Source: an uncultured Lachnospiraceae bacterium
GTDB taxonomy: Bacteria > Bacillota > Clostridia > Lachnospirales > Lachnospiraceae
Direction: 5' to 3'
DNA length: 36,632 bases
NCBI GenBank assembly: GCA_902775485.1
Contig: CACYMJ010000022.1
Coordinates: 1-36,632 of the forward strand
Shown here: positions 7,466 through 18,437 of the stretch, piece after piece
Numbering within the stretch: position 1 is the first letter of the stretch
Layout of the letters: each line of letters opens with the position of its first letter
Translations under genes and position numbers: made by a program
The notes under the pieces: generated by a model
What the model saw: only the letters and a program-made list of their open reading frames with translations
Databases searched by the model: none
What the model was told of the DNA's origin: nothing

Positions 7466-9286
7466 TTACGATACCGCCGATCCGGCCGTATACAGTTTTT
7501 TGTAAAAACCGTCACGTGCCATAAGCGTATTGTGATCGCCCGTCTCAATGATCTTTCCGTCCTTCATTACAAGTATAACATCCGCATTTCTGACGGTAGA
7601 GAGTCTGTGTGCGACTATAAAACTCGTTCTGCCCTTCATCAGTTTTTCAAAAGCGCTCTGTATCATCATCTCCGTACGGGTATCGATCGAGCTGGTCGCC
7701 TCGTCGAGAATGAGCATCGGGGGAATGTTCAGCATAACCCTTGTTATGCACAACAACTGCTTCTGTCCGGCAGACAGTCCGTCTCCGTCCTCACCGATCA
7801 CGGTATTATATCCCCTCTCAAGTCTCCTGATAAATCCGTGAGCATGAGTTGCCTTTGCGGCTTCTATGATCTCTTCATCTGTAGCATCCGGCTTGGCAAG
7901 CCTGAGATTGTCGATTATCGTTCCCCGCTTTAACCAGGTATCCTGTAAGACCATGCCGTACATGCCTCTTAAGCATTTTCGTTTAATATCCCTGATATCG
8001 ACTCCGTCAACACATATCGAACCCGAATCAACATCATAAAATCTCATCAGAAGATTAATAATGGTCGTTTTTCCACAGCCCGTAGGACCTACGATCGCAA
8101 CTCTCCGGCCGCTTTTTACATTTATGTTCAGATCCTTTATAAGCTCCCTGTCGGCAGTATATGAGAACTCTACATTTTTAACATCGACGTTACCGCTGCA
8201 TCCATCGGGACATATACTGTCCTCTTTTTCGGTCTCGGAACTCTCATCAAGTATTTCAAACACCCTTGCCGCACATGCAAGAGCATTCTGAAGTTCCGAG
8301 ATTACCGAGCTTATCTCATTGAACGGTTTGGTGTATTGATTGGCATAAGACAGAAATACAGTCAGTGTTCCGACCGTTCCTCCGATAAGTAAAGACGATA
8401 GCGCTCCTGTAGTTCCGATGCAGAAAAATGCACCGCAAAGAGCAACAAGTGCATAGCATATCGCGTTGACAAATCTTGTTGCGGGATTGGTCAGCGACGA
8501 AAAGAATATTGCCGAAAGAGATGCATCTGACAGTTCGCTGTTTATGTCGGCAAAGCGGCCTAAAACTTCCTCTTCCTTTGAAAAGGCCTTTACTGTTTTC
8601 TCGTTTCCGATCATTTCATCTATAAGTGCGGTCTGACGTCCGCGAAGATTGCTCTGCTTCTGAAACATGCTGTACGTTCTTGATGAGATGAATCTGGCAA
8701 TAAATATTGAAAGCGGAGTAACAAGAATAACAACGAAAGTGATCAGTACATTCATCCTGAACATTATGACAAGCGTCAGGATAATGGTCATGATCCCGGT
8801 AAATGCCGAAGTAAAGCCAAGCAGAAGGCCGTCGGCAAACTGATCGGCATCAGCGACAACGCGGCTTACGATATCGCCCCGGGCATGCGAATCAACATAT
8901 GAAAGCGGCAGATGCTGTATCTTTACGATCGCTTCATTTCTGATATCCCTTACGGTATTATATGAGATCCTATTGTTTATAAGGTTCATCACATACTGCG
9001 ACAGACCGACCGTAACGGCAAAACATCCGGCAATCATCAGATTTTGGACCACTTCGGAAATACCGCCGGAAACAGCATCTATAGCATGGCCGACATATAT
9101 CGGCACAAGAAGCGTTGAAACAACACATACCGCGGCAAGCAGCAATGATACACATATGAGGATACGATAACCTTTAAGGTAATCGAAGACGCGTTTTACG
9201 GTCCCCCGTTTTCCCATATGCGAAAGAGCATCCGAATCGGCATTTAAGTTTCCCTTAGGCACAAAGCCCGATGTGTCCATAGCCAT
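7466..9286 (-). CDS. ABC exporter half-transporter, catalytically complete ATPase
   Basis: Full-length (606 residues) type IV ABC exporter subunit: six membrane helices in residues 40-320 and an ATPase domain from about 365. Walker A GPTGCGKT is at 400-407, the signature is LSAGQ (504-508), Walker B ends in LDE with the catalytic E529, and the switch histidine is H560 (AHRLS). The start ATG overlaps the stop of the upstream exporter gene by one base (TGATG), with GAGGAAGG just before, so the two are translationally coupled and form a heterodimer. Its signature has Ala in place of the first Gly of LSGGQ; the partner has FSGGQ. Substrate is not readable from sequence; multidrug, lipid and peptide exporters all have this form. 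Confidence 0.92.
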   Translation of the reverse strand: MAMDTSGFVPKGNLNADSDALSHMGKRGTVKRVFDYLKGYRILICVSLLLAAVCVVSTLLVPIYVGHAIDAVSGGISEVVQNLMIAGCFAVTVGLSQYVMNLINNRISYNTVRDIRNEAIVKIQHLPLSYVDSHARGDIVSRVVADADQFADGLLLGFTSAFTGIMTIILTLVIMFRMNVLITFVVILVTPLSIFIARFISSRTYSMFQKQSNLRGRQTALIDEMIGNEKTVKAFSKEEEVLGRFADINSELSDASLSAIFFSSLTNPATRFVNAICYALVALCGAFFCIGTTGALSSLLIGGTVGTLTVFLSYANQYTKPFNEISSVISELQNALACAARVFEILDESSETEKEDSICPDGCSGNVDVKNVEFSYTADRELIKDLNINVKSGRRVAIVGPTGCGKTTIINLLMRFYDVDSGSICVDGVDIRDIKRKCLRGMYGMVLQDTWLKRGTIIDNLRLAKPDATDEEIIEAAKATHAHGFIRRLERGYNTVIGEDGDGLSAGQKQLLCITRVMLNIPPMLILDEATSSIDTRTEMMIQSAFEKLMKGRTSFIVAHRLSTVRNADVILVMKDGKIIETGDHNTLMARDGFYKKLYTAGSAVS

Positions 9287-11013
9287 CAGCCTTCCTCCTT
9301 TGCATCATGCGTCGAATGTATCTCTTTATATATCTCGCAGTTATCAAGAAGTTCCCTGTGTGTACCGTTACCCACAACACTTCCGTCATCCATTACGAGT
9401 ATCCTGTCACAGTCTGCCACGGATATGGATCTTTGGGAAATGATGATCACCGTAGGATGATACTTGAGATTTCTGATGTTCTGTCTGAGTGTCTGATCAG
9501 TCATATAATCAAGCGCCGATGAACTGTCATCAAAGATGATAACAGGGAAGTTACCCGCAAGAACCCTGGCAATGCAAAGTCTCTGTCTTTGTCCTCCGGA
9601 GAAGTTACGGCCGCCGCTTTCCACCCTGCCGTCAAGTCCTCCCTTTTGTTCAATGACAGCGCGGCAGACCGCAGCATCTGCGGCTGCAAGGAGTTCTTCA
9701 TCAGTTGCGGACGGGTTGGCCCATTTCAGGTTGTCTCTGATAGAGCCCTCAAACAATACGCTTTTTTGCATCACAATACCGACGCATCTTCTGAGGGCGG
9801 CCACATCGATACTCCTGATATCCTTTCCGAATATCTTTATGCTTCCACCCGTTGCGTCATAAAATCTCGGAATAAGCGATGCCACGGTTGTCTTTCCCGA
9901 ACCGGTTCCGCCTATAATGCCGAATGTCATGCCTTTTTCAACGGTAAATGAGACGTTGCTGATAGCTTCATCCGCCAGTTCGTGATATTTAAGGCATACA
10001 TTCTCAAACTCGATCGCACTGTGTGCGCCGTTATCATCAAAGGGATATTCCGTGCCGGAAACGTCCATTGCTGCCTTTGTATCAAATATCTCATTAACTC
10101 TTGAGGCCGATGCCACTGTCCTGTTAAGTATGATGATAAGATTGGCAAACTTGATAAGCTCAAGGAGGATCTGTGACATATAGTTATAAAGAGCAACTAC
10201 CTGACCTGATGTGAGGGCACCCGATCTTACCCGGATCGTTCCGACATATATCAGCAGCACGATACCCAGATTTACCAGAACATATGTCAGCGGATTAAGA
10301 AGTGCCGAAACCGTTCCCGCCCGAAGCTGTGTGCGCGTAAGATCCTCATTGGTCTTTTTAAATCCTCTTATCTGTCCGTCTTCAAGTGTAAAAGCTCTTA
10401 TGACCCTGATACCCGACAGGTTCTCCCGGACAAGATACAATACATCATCAAGTTTTTTCTGGACGGTTTTCAACAGCGGGATATTGTTCTTCATTATAAA
10501 CGTTACCGCCGCCGAAAGCAGAAGAATGACCGCAACAAATACCGCTGCACTCTTAATGTCGATCATAAATGACATTATGAGCGCACCGGCAACAATGAAC
10601 GGCGAACGGAGGAACAGTCTCAAAAACATGTTGACTCCGTTCTGGAGAATATTCACATCTGATGTCTGTCTTGTTATAAGCGTGGATGTTCCGATATTGT
10701 CTATCTCCGAAAATCCGAACGAAAGGATGTGTCCGAACAGGTCATACCGAAGATGCTTTGCAAAGCCTGTTGCTGCTTTTGCCGCAAAAAACTGGGCCGT
10801 GCACGAAACGGTCAGGCCTACAACAGCCAGAACGATCAGTATGCCGAACGATCGCAGTATCACATGTGAATCATGCGGTCTTATACCATTATCAATCATG
10901 TTTGCAATGACAACAGGCACCGCAAGTTCAAATACTGCTTCGAGCATTTTGAATAGCGGTGCCAGAACGCACTCTTTCTTATAATCTTTGAGGTATTTTA
11001 ACAGTTTACGCAT
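9286..11013 (-). CDS. ABC exporter half-transporter, degenerate ATPase site
   Basis: Partner of the preceding exporter: 575 residues, six membrane helices in about 15-300, ATPase domain from about 333. Walker A GGTGSGKT is at 368-375 and the signature FSGGQ at 471-475. The catalytic Walker B glutamate is replaced by aspartate (D496 in IIFDDSSS) and the switch histidine by glutamine (Q527 in ISQRS). Such substitutions define the non-hydrolysing half of heterodimeric exporters like TM287/288 or TmrAB. I chose the ATG at 11013 (GGAAGG just upstream); it overlaps the galE stop by 8 bases. A longer in-frame extension to 11121 runs antiparallel-free inside galE and has no start support. Confidence 0.92.
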   Translation of the reverse strand: MRKLLKYLKDYKKECVLAPLFKMLEAVFELAVPVVIANMIDNGIRPHDSHVILRSFGILIVLAVVGLTVSCTAQFFAAKAATGFAKHLRYDLFGHILSFGFSEIDNIGTSTLITRQTSDVNILQNGVNMFLRLFLRSPFIVAGALIMSFMIDIKSAAVFVAVILLLSAAVTFIMKNNIPLLKTVQKKLDDVLYLVRENLSGIRVIRAFTLEDGQIRGFKKTNEDLTRTQLRAGTVSALLNPLTYVLVNLGIVLLIYVGTIRVRSGALTSGQVVALYNYMSQILLELIKFANLIIILNRTVASASRVNEIFDTKAAMDVSGTEYPFDDNGAHSAIEFENVCLKYHELADEAISNVSFTVEKGMTFGIIGGTGSGKTTVASLIPRFYDATGGSIKIFGKDIRSIDVAALRRCVGIVMQKSVLFEGSIRDNLKWANPSATDEELLAAADAAVCRAVIEQKGGLDGRVESGGRNFSGGQRQRLCIARVLAGNFPVIIFDDSSSALDYMTDQTLRQNIRNLKYHPTVIIISQRSISVADCDRILVMDDGSVVGNGTHRELLDNCEIYKEIHSTHDAKEEG

Positions 11014-12019
11014 AACCTTCCGGGTTTTTACTCTGCCAGTTCCAGGAATCCCGGCACATATCAACGATATCGCGCTTTGCTTCCCAGCCCAGTTCCTCCT
11101 TCGCTTTAGAGGCATCCGCATAGCATACTGCTATATCTCCCGGACGTCTTGCCTTGATCTCGTAGGGGATCGTTATACCGTTTGCCTTTTCAAAACTCTT
11201 TACAAGTTCAAGTACGGAAACTCCCTTTCCCGTCCCCAGATTATAAACACACAGACCGGCATTATCCGTTATCTTCTTAAGGGCTTTTATATGTCCGTCG
11301 GCCAGATCGGATACATGAATATAATCTCTGACTCCGGTTCCGTCGGGCGTATCATAATCATTGCCGAAAACACCAAGCTTTTCGAGTCTTCCTACAGCCA
11401 CCTGAGTCACGTAAGGCATGAGATTATTGGGAATACCCCTCGGATTCTCTCCTATTATTCCGGACTCGTCGGCACCTATCGGGTTAAAATAACGAAGTAT
11501 AACTATGTTCCATTCGCTGTCCGCTTTAGCCATGTCCATAAGGATCTGCTCTATCATCGATTTGGTCCATCCGTAAGGATTGGTACAGACACCTTTCGGA
11601 CACTGTTCGGTTATAGGGATCGTTTCCGGATCTCCGTATACCGTTGCCGATGATGAGAAAATGATATTTTTCATATCATGATCGCGAAGTGCCGACAGCA
11701 GATTCAGAGTACCCGTTATGTTATTATTGTAGTACTCCCATGGCTTGGCTACCGATTCGCCTACAGCCTTAAGTCCGGCAAAATGTATGCAGCAGTCAAA
11801 ATGATTTTCGCTGCAGATCTTATCAAGCAGCTCCTTGTCCAGAATATCCCCGATATAAAGCTTTGCTTCTTTATTTGCAAGCCGTGCCACCCTTTCAAGT
11901 GATTCCTTTGAGGAATTTGAAAGATTATCGAGAACAACTACATCATGACCTTCCCTCAGCAGCTGAAGAACGGTGTGTGAACCTATATAACCTGCTCCTC
12001 CGGTAACAAAAATATTCAT
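11006..12019 (-). CDS. galE: UDP-glucose 4-epimerase
   Basis: Interconverts UDP-glucose and UDP-galactose using bound NAD (extended short-chain dehydrogenase fold, cytosol). From the ATG at 12019 the protein is 337 residues, the family length. NAD-binding TGGAGYIGS occupies residues 6-14, the catalytic S124 lies in SSSATVYG, and Y149-x3-K153 in NPYGWTKS is the active pair. The C-terminal block ARRPGDIA is typical of GalE. The ATG has GAGGAG 8 bases upstream, which decides against a longer reading to 12145. galE is followed by the ABC exporter pair with overlap; UDP-galactose supply for cell-surface sugars is a possible link, but this is inference. Confidence 0.96.
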   Translation of the reverse strand: MNIFVTGGAGYIGSHTVLQLLREGHDVVVLDNLSNSSKESLERVARLANKEAKLYIGDILDKELLDKICSENHFDCCIHFAGLKAVGESVAKPWEYYNNNITGTLNLLSALRDHDMKNIIFSSSATVYGDPETIPITEQCPKGVCTNPYGWTKSMIEQILMDMAKADSEWNIVILRYFNPIGADESGIIGENPRGIPNNLMPYVTQVAVGRLEKLGVFGNDYDTPDGTGVRDYIHVSDLADGHIKALKKITDNAGLCVYNLGTGKGVSVLELVKSFEKANGITIPYEIKARRPGDIAVCYADASKAKEELGWEAKRDIVDMCRDSWNWQSKNPEGYA

Positions 12020-12041
12020 ATACTGTCTCCTCATAATCAGA

Positions 12042-12069
12042 GCCACGACACCCGATCGGATGTCGTGGC
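12042..12069 (-). terminator. Strong hairpin between ppdK and galE, no T-tract
   Basis: A 28-base inverted repeat: GCCACGACA and TGTCGTGGC pair perfectly, and the inner CCGATCGG can extend the stem. It begins 9 bases after the ppdK stop codon. There is no run of T after it on the minus strand (TCTGATTATG follows); on the plus strand the flank is only moderately T-rich. It may terminate ppdK weakly, block 3' exonucleases, or separate expression of ppdK and galE. Its lower arm ends about a dozen bases before the galE ribosome binding site. Confidence 0.6.
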
Positions 12070-12078
12070 CTGTGTTTC

Positions 12079-14724
12079 TTATTTCTGTGCGATAGCAGCC
12101 TGTGCTGCAGCAAGTCTTGCGATCGGTACTCTGAAAGGCGAGCATGATACATAATCAAGTCCGAGGCTGTTACAGAACTCAACACTCGAAGGATCGCCTC
12201 CGTGTTCTCCGCATATTCCGACATGCAGATTAGGATTGACAGGTTTGCCCAGATCCATAGACATCTTCATAAGCTTGCCCACACCTACTCTGTCAAGCTT
12301 GGTAAACGGATCGTTCTCAAATATCTTGGTATCATAATATGCATTTAAGAACTTGCCTGCATCGTCTCTTGAGAAACCGTATGTCATCTGTGTCAGGTCG
12401 TTTGTACCGAAGCAGAAGAAATCGGCATTTGCGGCGATCTCATCGGCAGTCAGTGCTGCTCTGGGGATCTCGATCATCGTTCCGACTTCATATTCAAGCT
12501 TATATCCTGCAGCCTTGATCTCTTCATCGGCTGTCTCAACAACTATCTTCTTAACAAAGTTGAACTCCTTGACATCGCCTACAAGAGGGATCATTATCTC
12601 GGGCTTAACGCTCCAGTTTGAATGCTTCTTGGAAACATTGATCGCAGCCCGTATAACGGCCCTTGTCTGCATCTTTGCTATCTCGGGATATGTAACCGCG
12701 AGACGGCATCCTCTGTGTCCCATCATCGGGTTGAACTCATGAAGGGCATCAATGATGGCCTTGATATCTTCAACCTTCTTGTTCTGTGTCTTGGCGAGCT
12801 TTTCAATATCAGCTTCTTCCGTAGGCACAAACTCATGAAGAGGCGGATCAAGGAATCTGATCGTTACCGGATATCCTTCAAGAGCCTCATACAGTTTTTC
12901 AAAGTCACCCTGCTGATAAGGAAGTATCTTATCAAGTGCCTTCTCTCGCTCCTCAACCGTATCGGAACAGATCATCTCACGGAAAGCATCTATCCTGTCA
13001 CCCTCAAAGAACATATGCTCTGTACGGCACAGTCCGATACCTTCAGCTCCGAGTTCCCTGGCCTTCTTGGCATCATGCGGTGTGTCTGCATTGGTGCGGA
13101 CCTTCATGGTACGGTATTTGTCGGCCCATGACATGATGCGTCCGAACTCACCGGCGATCGTTGCATCGACCGTTGCGATCTTGCCGTCGTAGATATTACC
13201 GGTAGTTCCGTCTATTGAGATGAAATCACCTTCCTTGAATTCCTTGCCTGCAAGAGTGAACTTCTTGTTTGCCTCATCCATTGTGATATCGCCGCATCCG
13301 CTGACACAGCACTTACCCATACCGCGGGCAACAACGGCTGCATGGCTCGTCATACCGCCACGTACGGTCAGGATACCCTGGGCGGCCTTCATTCCTGTAA
13401 TATCCTCGGGACTTGTCTCAAGTCTTACGAGTACGACCTTTTCACCTTTATTGTTCCACTGCTCGGCATCCTCTGCGGTAAAGACGATCTTTCCGCACGC
13501 CGCACCCGGAGATGCACCGAGTCCTCTTCCGAGAGGCTTGGAATTCTTAAGTACATTGACATCAAACTGGGGATGAAGGAGCGTATCAAGATTTCTCGGA
13601 TCGATCATTGCAACTGCTTCCTCTTCGGTCTTCATGCCCTCGTCAACGAGATCACATGCGATCTTAAGAGCAGCCTGTGCGGTTCTTTTACCGTTACGGC
13701 ACTGAAGCATGAACAGCTTTCCGTTCTCAACGGTAAACTCCATATCCTGCATATCATGGTAATGTTTTTCAAGTATCTTACAAACCTTGATGAACTGCTG
13801 ATATGCCTCGGGGAACTGCTTTTCCATCTCGTCTATCTTCATCGGGGTACGTATTCCCGCAACAACGTCCTCACCCTGGGCATTTACAAGGAACTCACCC
13901 ATGAGCTTCTTTTCGCCCGTTGCGGGATCTCTCGTAAATGCAACACCGGTACCGGAATTGTTATTAAGGTTACCGAATACCATGGGCATAACCGATACAG
14001 CCGTACCCCAGCTGTAAGGTATGTCGTTGTCACGACGGTAAACATTTGCCCTCGGATTATCCCAGCTCCTGAATACGGCCTTGATGGCTTCCTTCAGCTG
14101 GATGATCGGATCGGAGGGGAAGTCCTCATCGAGTTCCTTCTTGTACTCGCTCTTGAACTCTTCGGCAAGTTCCTTAAGATCCTGTGCCGTAAGGTCAACG
14201 TCGTATTCAACGCCCTTTTTCTGCTTCATTGCATCGATAAGCTCTTCAAAGTGTTTCTTGCCGACACCCATTACGACATCCGAAAACATCTGGATAAAAC
14301 GTCTGTATGAATCATAAACGAATCTTTCGAACTTGGGATCAGGATTTGCCTTGATCATGGCCTCGACAACCTCCTCGTTCATTCCGAGGTTAAGTATCGT
14401 ATCCATCATACCGGGCATTGATGCTCTTGCACCTGAACGTACGGAAACGAGAAGAGGCTTGTCGGGATCGCCGAAATACTTATCATTGATCATCTCTATA
14501 CGTCCGACAAACTCCATGATCTGTCCCATGATCTCGTCATTGATCTGTCTGCCGTCATCATAATACTGAGTACATGCTTCCGTGGTAATGGTAAATCCCT
14601 GAGGTACGGGAAGTCCTATATTGGTCATCTCCGCAAGATTCGCACCCTTACCTCCGAGAAGGTTACGCATCTCTGCATTTCCTTCGCCAAACAGATAAAC
14701 CCATTTTTTCTTTCTAAGATTCAT
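12079..14724 (-). CDS. ppdK: Pyruvate, phosphate dikinase
   Basis: Converts pyruvate + ATP + phosphate to PEP + AMP + PPi, reversibly; in anaerobes it often works in the glycolytic direction with PPi. The 881 residues match the family. N-terminal nucleotide-binding domain ([10 protein letters not shown] near 24-33; [14 protein letters not shown] about 96-109; QCRNGKRT at 341-348), central phosphohistidine domain [13 protein letters not shown] with H461, and the C-terminal TIM barrel with the catalytic C838 ([10 protein letters not shown]) and the end [16 protein letters not shown]. The ATG at 14724 has GGAGG 7 bases upstream. It has its own likely promoter and no regulatory kinase (PDRP) gene in the window. 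A PEP synthase would lack this arrangement and length. Confidence 0.97.
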   Translation of the reverse strand: MNLRKKKWVYLFGEGNAEMRNLLGGKGANLAEMTNIGLPVPQGFTITTEACTQYYDDGRQINDEIMGQIMEFVGRIEMINDKYFGDPDKPLLVSVRSGARASMPGMMDTILNLGMNEEVVEAMIKANPDPKFERFVYDSYRRFIQMFSDVVMGVGKKHFEELIDAMKQKKGVEYDVDLTAQDLKELAEEFKSEYKKELDEDFPSDPIIQLKEAIKAVFRSWDNPRANVYRRDNDIPYSWGTAVSVMPMVFGNLNNNSGTGVAFTRDPATGEKKLMGEFLVNAQGEDVVAGIRTPMKIDEMEKQFPEAYQQFIKVCKILEKHYHDMQDMEFTVENGKLFMLQCRNGKRTAQAALKIACDLVDEGMKTEEEAVAMIDPRNLDTLLHPQFDVNVLKNSKPLGRGLGASPGAACGKIVFTAEDAEQWNNKGEKVVLVRLETSPEDITGMKAAQGILTVRGGMTSHAAVVARGMGKCCVSGCGDITMDEANKKFTLAGKEFKEGDFISIDGTTGNIYDGKIATVDATIAGEFGRIMSWADKYRTMKVRTNADTPHDAKKARELGAEGIGLCRTEHMFFEGDRIDAFREMICSDTVEEREKALDKILPYQQGDFEKLYEALEGYPVTIRFLDPPLHEFVPTEEADIEKLAKTQNKKVEDIKAIIDALHEFNPMMGHRGCRLAVTYPEIAKMQTRAVIRAAINVSKKHSNWSVKPEIMIPLVGDVKEFNFVKKIVVETADEEIKAAGYKLEYEVGTMIEIPRAALTADEIAANADFFCFGTNDLTQMTYGFSRDDAGKFLNAYYDTKIFENDPFTKLDRVGVGKLMKMSMDLGKPVNPNLHVGICGEHGGDPSSVEFCNSLGLDYVSCSPFRVPIARLAAAQAAIAQK

Positions 14725-14777
14725 TACTCGTCCTCCATATTGGTTTAATGATGGATCAAAATGATCCGTTAAGGATA

Positions 14778-14807
14778 TTTATATCACAGACAACAATGCA
14801 TTGTCCA
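14778..14807 (-). promoter_or_regulatory. ppdK: Likely promoter of ppdK
   Basis: TGGACA at 14807-14802 and TATAAA at 14783-14778 on the minus strand with an 18-base spacer. A start near 14771 gives a leader of about 47 bases. The leader holds a short inverted repeat (GGATCA and TGATCC, about 14754-14767), a possible operator or small hairpin. Confidence 0.6.
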
Positions 14808-14821
14808 TTGATAAAACCCGA

Positions 14822-16222
14822 TCAGAAATCAAACTTATCGGAAAAATAAGCATCGAGCTCTTCTATCTTAATACGCTCCTGTTCCATGCTGTCACGATCC
14901 CTTACGGTGACTGCGCCGTCCTCCTCGGAATCAAAATCGTATGTTACGCAGAACGGTGTTCCGATCTCATCCTGCCTCCTGTATCTCTTTCCGATATTTC
15001 CGCGATCATCAAATTCACAGTTATATTTTTTGGATAACTGCGCATATATCTTTTCAGTACCTTCATTAAGTTTTTTGGACAGCGGGAGCACACCGATCTT
15101 AACAGGTGCTATCGCCGGATGGAAATGAAGTACCGTACGCATATCCGGCTTCTCTTCGGTACCGATGTTCTCCTCGTCATATGCTTCGCACAGGAAAGCC
15201 AGCGTCACACGGTCGGCACCGAGCGAAGGCTCAACAACATAGGGGATGTACTTCTCGTTTGTCTCATCATCAAAATAATCCATAGGTTCTCCGGATGTGT
15301 TCTGATGCTGTGTAAGATCATAATCGGTCCTTGAAGCTATTCCCCAAAGTTCACCCCAGTCGGTGAACGGGAATGCATACTCAATATCCGTCGTATGATC
15401 ACTGTAGAACGACAGCTCCTCGGGATCATGATCGCGAAGTCTCAAATGATCCTCGGACAATCCGAGTGATAAGAGCCATTCGTAGCAGAACTTTCTCCAG
15501 TATTCAAACCATTCTGTCTGGGTTCCGGGCTTACAGAAGAATTCAAGTTCCATCTGTTCGAACTCTCTTGTCCTGAATGTGAAGTTTCCGGGAGTGATCT
15601 CATTTCTGAAAGATTTTCCGACCTGGCATATACCGAACGGAACCTTTTTACGCGATGTTCTCTGAACATTTTTGAAATTGACGAATATACCCTGAGCCGT
15701 TTCGGGGCGGAGATAGACGATGCTCTTGGCATCTTCCGTAACACCCTGGAACGTTTTGAACATGAGATTGAACTCGCGTATCTGTGTAAAATCGTGTTTG
15801 CCGCACGAAGGACAGGCAACATTATTGTCGGTTATAAACTTCTCCATTTCCTCGTGTGACCAGCCGTCGACCGATGATTCAAGCTCTATGCCCTTTTCGG
15901 CCGCAAAATCCTCTATAAGCTTATCCGCCCTGAATCTTTCGTGACAGGCCTTGCAGTCCATCAGAGGATCGGAAAAACTTCCGAGATGGCCCGAAGCGAC
16001 CCATACCTGGGGATTCATGAGTATTGCGCAGTCAACACCCACATTGTAAGGGCTCTCCTGTACGAACTTCTGCCACCAGGCTTTTTTCACATTGTTTTTC
16101 AGCTCCACTCCGAGATTACCGTAATCCCATGTGTTGGCAAGACCTCCGTATATCTCCGAACCCGGATATACGAAACCTCTTGATTTTGCAAGTGCCACGA
16201 TCTTGTCCATTGATTTTTCCAT
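14822..16222 (-). CDS. glyS: Glycyl-tRNA synthetase, homodimeric class II
   Basis: Charges tRNA-Gly with glycine. The single-chain (alpha2) type, 466 residues, not the alpha/beta GlyQ-GlyS pair. Class II motifs are visible: [11 protein letters not shown], the motif 2 region [15 protein letters not shown] and [25 protein letters not shown], and motif 3 near [14 protein letters not shown]. Two CxxC pairs (CKAC and CPSC) in the N-terminal insert probably bind zinc. The C-terminal anticodon-binding domain begins around [10 protein letters not shown] chose the ATG at 16222 because GGAG lies 6 bases upstream; another in-frame ATG at 16234 would contain that site. The gene lies 21 bases downstream of a small lipoprotein gene. 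No T-box leader is present upstream. Confidence 0.96.
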   Translation of the reverse strand: MEKSMDKIVALAKSRGFVYPGSEIYGGLANTWDYGNLGVELKNNVKKAWWQKFVQESPYNVGVDCAILMNPQVWVASGHLGSFSDPLMDCKACHERFRADKLIEDFAAEKGIELESSVDGWSHEEMEKFITDNNVACPSCGKHDFTQIREFNLMFKTFQGVTEDAKSIVYLRPETAQGIFVNFKNVQRTSRKKVPFGICQVGKSFRNEITPGNFTFRTREFEQMELEFFCKPGTQTEWFEYWRKFCYEWLLSLGLSEDHLRLRDHDPEELSFYSDHTTDIEYAFPFTDWGELWGIASRTDYDLTQHQNTSGEPMDYFDDETNEKYIPYVVEPSLGADRVTLAFLCEAYDEENIGTEEKPDMRTVLHFHPAIAPVKIGVLPLSKKLNEGTEKIYAQLSKKYNCEFDDRGNIGKRYRRQDEIGTPFCVTYDFDSEEDGAVTVRDRDSMEQERIKIEELDAYFSDKFDF

Positions 16223-16243
16223 TTTGATCTCCATTCTGTTTTT

Positions 16244-16834
16244 CTATTTTAGTATCAGATATGCGAGCCCGTCCGATTCACTTAAGACTCTCGCCTGATT
16301 GTCATCCACTACATCAACGTTTGCAGATACATACGCGATGTCTTTAAATGTCTTTATCCGGACATGTTCGCTCAGGATGATTATGTCTTTATCGCTCATG
16401 CCCATTATCCTGACCTTTCCTATCTTGTCACCTTCCTGTACGCCCTTTAAGGTCACATCCATGGAATATCCGTTATCATAGGCATCATTTACCGTTCCGA
16501 CAAAAAGCTTTTCTCCGACAAAGCTTTCATAATCCGATGGCCCGGTAAAGGCTATATCCACATACACCCTCGAATCCTTAAGCTCAACATTTTTAAGTTT
16601 GATCTCTTCGCCTCCGATCGAATCGTTGTATGACCTTACGGCATCATTATATTCACCCTTTAATTCATCGATGCTGTAATAATCCCTGTCAAACGATTCG
16701 ACGATATGCTGGCTTACTTTTCCGTTCTTTTCAACTGTCAGGGTTGTCTCATCATAATTGTCTTCACCTTGCGAGCATCCCGCCAGGATCAACGATAGAG
16801 CCGATATGAAGATTGTAAGAATCCGCCTTTTCAA
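16244..16834 (-). CDS. Small lipoprotein of unknown function
   Basis: A 196-residue exported lipoprotein. The signal peptide (KRR, hydrophobic TIFISALSLIL) ends with lipobox LAGC, so C20 is lipidated and the protein is tethered to the outer face of the membrane. The rest is acidic, soluble and predicted mixed alpha/beta; I recognise no family. Initiation is a TTG at 16834 with GGAGA 5 bases upstream; no ATG in frame would keep the signal peptide. It sits between recO and glyS (21 and 35 base gaps), so it is transcribed with housekeeping genes. Its conservation in this spot across Lachnospiraceae is plausible but not verifiable here. Confidence 0.8.
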   Translation of the reverse strand: MKRRILTIFISALSLILAGCSQGEDNYDETTLTVEKNGKVSQHIVESFDRDYYSIDELKGEYNDAVRSYNDSIGGEEIKLKNVELKDSRVYVDIAFTGPSDYESFVGEKLFVGTVNDAYDNGYSMDVTLKGVQEGDKIGKVRIMGMSDKDIIILSEHVRIKTFKDIAYVSANVDVVDDNQARVLSESDGLAYLILK

Positions 16835-16869
16835 TTCTGTCTCCGTAAATCTTTGGTATAACCAGTTGA

Positions 16870-17535
16870 TTATACTCCCAGTGTGTCCAAAAGGTCCAGA
16901 CTTTTGAACTTTCTGTCGATAAATCTTGCCCTGTATCTTCCGACAAGATCTCTCATTTCCTTAAGCACGATATCATTGACGGCAAATGTGTACAGTTTTT
17001 CCACCGGAGTCCGGACGATAAAATCGATCGTATATTCCGTGGACCGGTCCAGATCTGCCCCTTGCGGAATTCCGGGAAATTCGCCGTTTACGACCATGGC
17101 CTTTATCTCAAATATCAGTCTTATCAGGGCATTATCAAGTGAGGGGGTGCATATGGCACGTACGGACTGATACAGCAGTTTTAACATCTCGACCTCGTCG
17201 TTGTTCTCCCGCGTATAATAATCGGCATATTCGAGAAAGAACATTCCGAGACAGGCGCCTTCAAAGTCATCTCGCAGCTGCTCAAAGTAATTCGAAATAT
17301 TGGCCTCAACCATATTATAGGCATCCCTGCCTTCAAACACCTTGAACTTTCCGAAACAGAACTGCTCGGTTGCCGCAAGCAGTCTCGAACCCTGTCTTCT
17401 GGCTCCCCGGGCAAATGCCGTGATCTTCCCGCGCTCTTTGGTCAGCAGTACCACACGTCTGTCATAATCACCCGACGGAAAACTCAATAAGATCATGCCC
17501 GTTACGGTGACGGGCCCGATTACACCCTCTGCCAT
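16870..17535 (-). CDS. recO: DNA repair protein RecO
   Basis: RecO helps load RecA onto SSB-coated single-stranded DNA in the RecFOR pathway. The 221 residues begin with the OB-fold typical of the family (VTGMILLSFPSGDYDRRVVLLTKERGKITAFARGARR, positions 10-46 in outline) and continue with the helical domain (LEYADYYT, then LLYQSVRAI, then VNGEFPG). The Cys zinc cluster of some RecO proteins is not apparent. The ATG at 17535 shares one base with the era stop (TGATG), and AAAGGA lies 7 bases upstream, so era and recO are translationally coupled, a standard Firmicute gene order. Confidence 0.93.
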   Translation of the reverse strand: MAEGVIGPVTVTGMILLSFPSGDYDRRVVLLTKERGKITAFARGARRQGSRLLAATEQFCFGKFKVFEGRDAYNMVEANISNYFEQLRDDFEGACLGMFFLEYADYYTRENNDEVEMLKLLYQSVRAICTPSLDNALIRLIFEIKAMVVNGEFPGIPQGADLDRSTEYTIDFIVRTPVEKLYTFAVNDIVLKEMRDLVGRYRARFIDRKFKSLDLLDTLGV

Positions 17536-18437
17536 CAGTTCGTCCTTTGAACGTCATATCCGAAATTCTTAAGCATCATATCTGACGTTCTCCAGTCCTT
17601 CCGGACCTTGATCCACAGCTTAAGATTGACCTTTTGCTCCACAAGTTTTTCTATCTCGTATCTTGCACTGCTTCCGATCTTTTTCAGCATTTTCCCGCCT
17701 TTTCCGATTATGATGCCTTTATGAGATTCCTTTTCACAGATAATCGTCGCATCTATGTTAACGATATTCTCAAGATACTGCATGGTCTCAACCGTCACGG
17801 CTATGCCGTGCGGTATCTCTTCATCAAGGCATTTGAGTGCCTTTTCTCTGATAAGCTCGGCAACGATCTGCCTGACAGGCTGGTCCGTCACTGTATCTTC
17901 GTCATAAAACGGCATACCGGTCGGCAGATACTTGTATATCTGTTCGATCAGGATATCGACATTCGTACCCTTTAGGGCACTTACCGGAACGATCTCGGCA
18001 AAATCGCACAATGTCCTGAAATTATCTATCATGGCAAGAAGCTCTTCTTTTCTTTTTGTATCGGTTTTGTTTATTACAAGTATCACCGGAGTGCCGATAC
18101 CGGAAAGCTGTTTTGCGATATTTTTGTCGCCAGGGCCGATCTTCTCTTCAGCTTCAACGAGCCACAGGATCAGGTCAACTTCGGAGATACTCTTTCGGGC
18201 CACATTCATCATGTACTCTCCGAGGCGGTTTTTGGCCTTATGTATACCCGGAGTGTCCAGGAACACTATCTGTCCCTTTTCAGATGTATATACCGTCCTT
18301 ATCTGATCCCTCGTTGTCTGGGGCTTGCTTGAGGTGATCGCTATCTTCTGTCCGATGATCCTGTTTGATAGTGTGGATTTCCCGACATTCGGTCTTCCGA
18401 TCACCGCAACAAATCCGGATTTACGCTCATCCGGCAT
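17535..18437 (-). CDS. era: GTPase Era
   Basis: Essential GTPase that binds the 3' end of 16S rRNA and assists 30S maturation. The 300-residue protein has G1 GRPNVGKST (residues 14-22), G2 TTRDQI, G3 DTPGIHK, G4 NKTD and G5 VSALKG, then a KH domain with GKGGKMLKKIGSSARYEIE (from about 245). The ATG at 18437 overlaps the stop of the DUF4349 gene by one base (TAATG), and its stop overlaps recO by one base. The ribosome binding site is modest (AAGGGG at 10-12 bases), consistent with coupled translation. Confidence 0.97.
   Translation of the reverse strand: MPDERKSGFVAVIGRPNVGKSTLSNRIIGQKIAITSSKPQTTRDQIRTVYTSEKGQIVFLDTPGIHKAKNRLGEYMMNVARKSISEVDLILWLVEAEEKIGPGDKNIAKQLSGIGTPVILVINKTDTKRKEELLAMIDNFRTLCDFAEIVPVSALKGTNVDILIEQIYKYLPTGMPFYDEDTVTDQPVRQIVAELIREKALKCLDEEIPHGIAVTVETMQYLENIVNIDATIICEKESHKGIIIGKGGKMLKKIGSSARYEIEKLVEQKVNLKLWIKVRKDWRTSDMMLKNFGYDVQRTN

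Noticed and set aside
10211-10984. 257-codon plus-strand frame inside the ABC exporter gene
   Set aside because: Shadow of the exporter's membrane-helix coding; Ser/Arg-rich and unlike any protein.
13342-14310. 322-codon open frame on the plus strand inside ppdK
   Set aside because: Antisense to a full-length, strongly recognised ppdK; the translation has no domain pattern and no ribosome binding site.
14725-14821. T-box or terminator between glyS and ppdK
   Set aside because: The 97 bases hold a promoter-like pair and a short inverted repeat only; no T-run hairpin.
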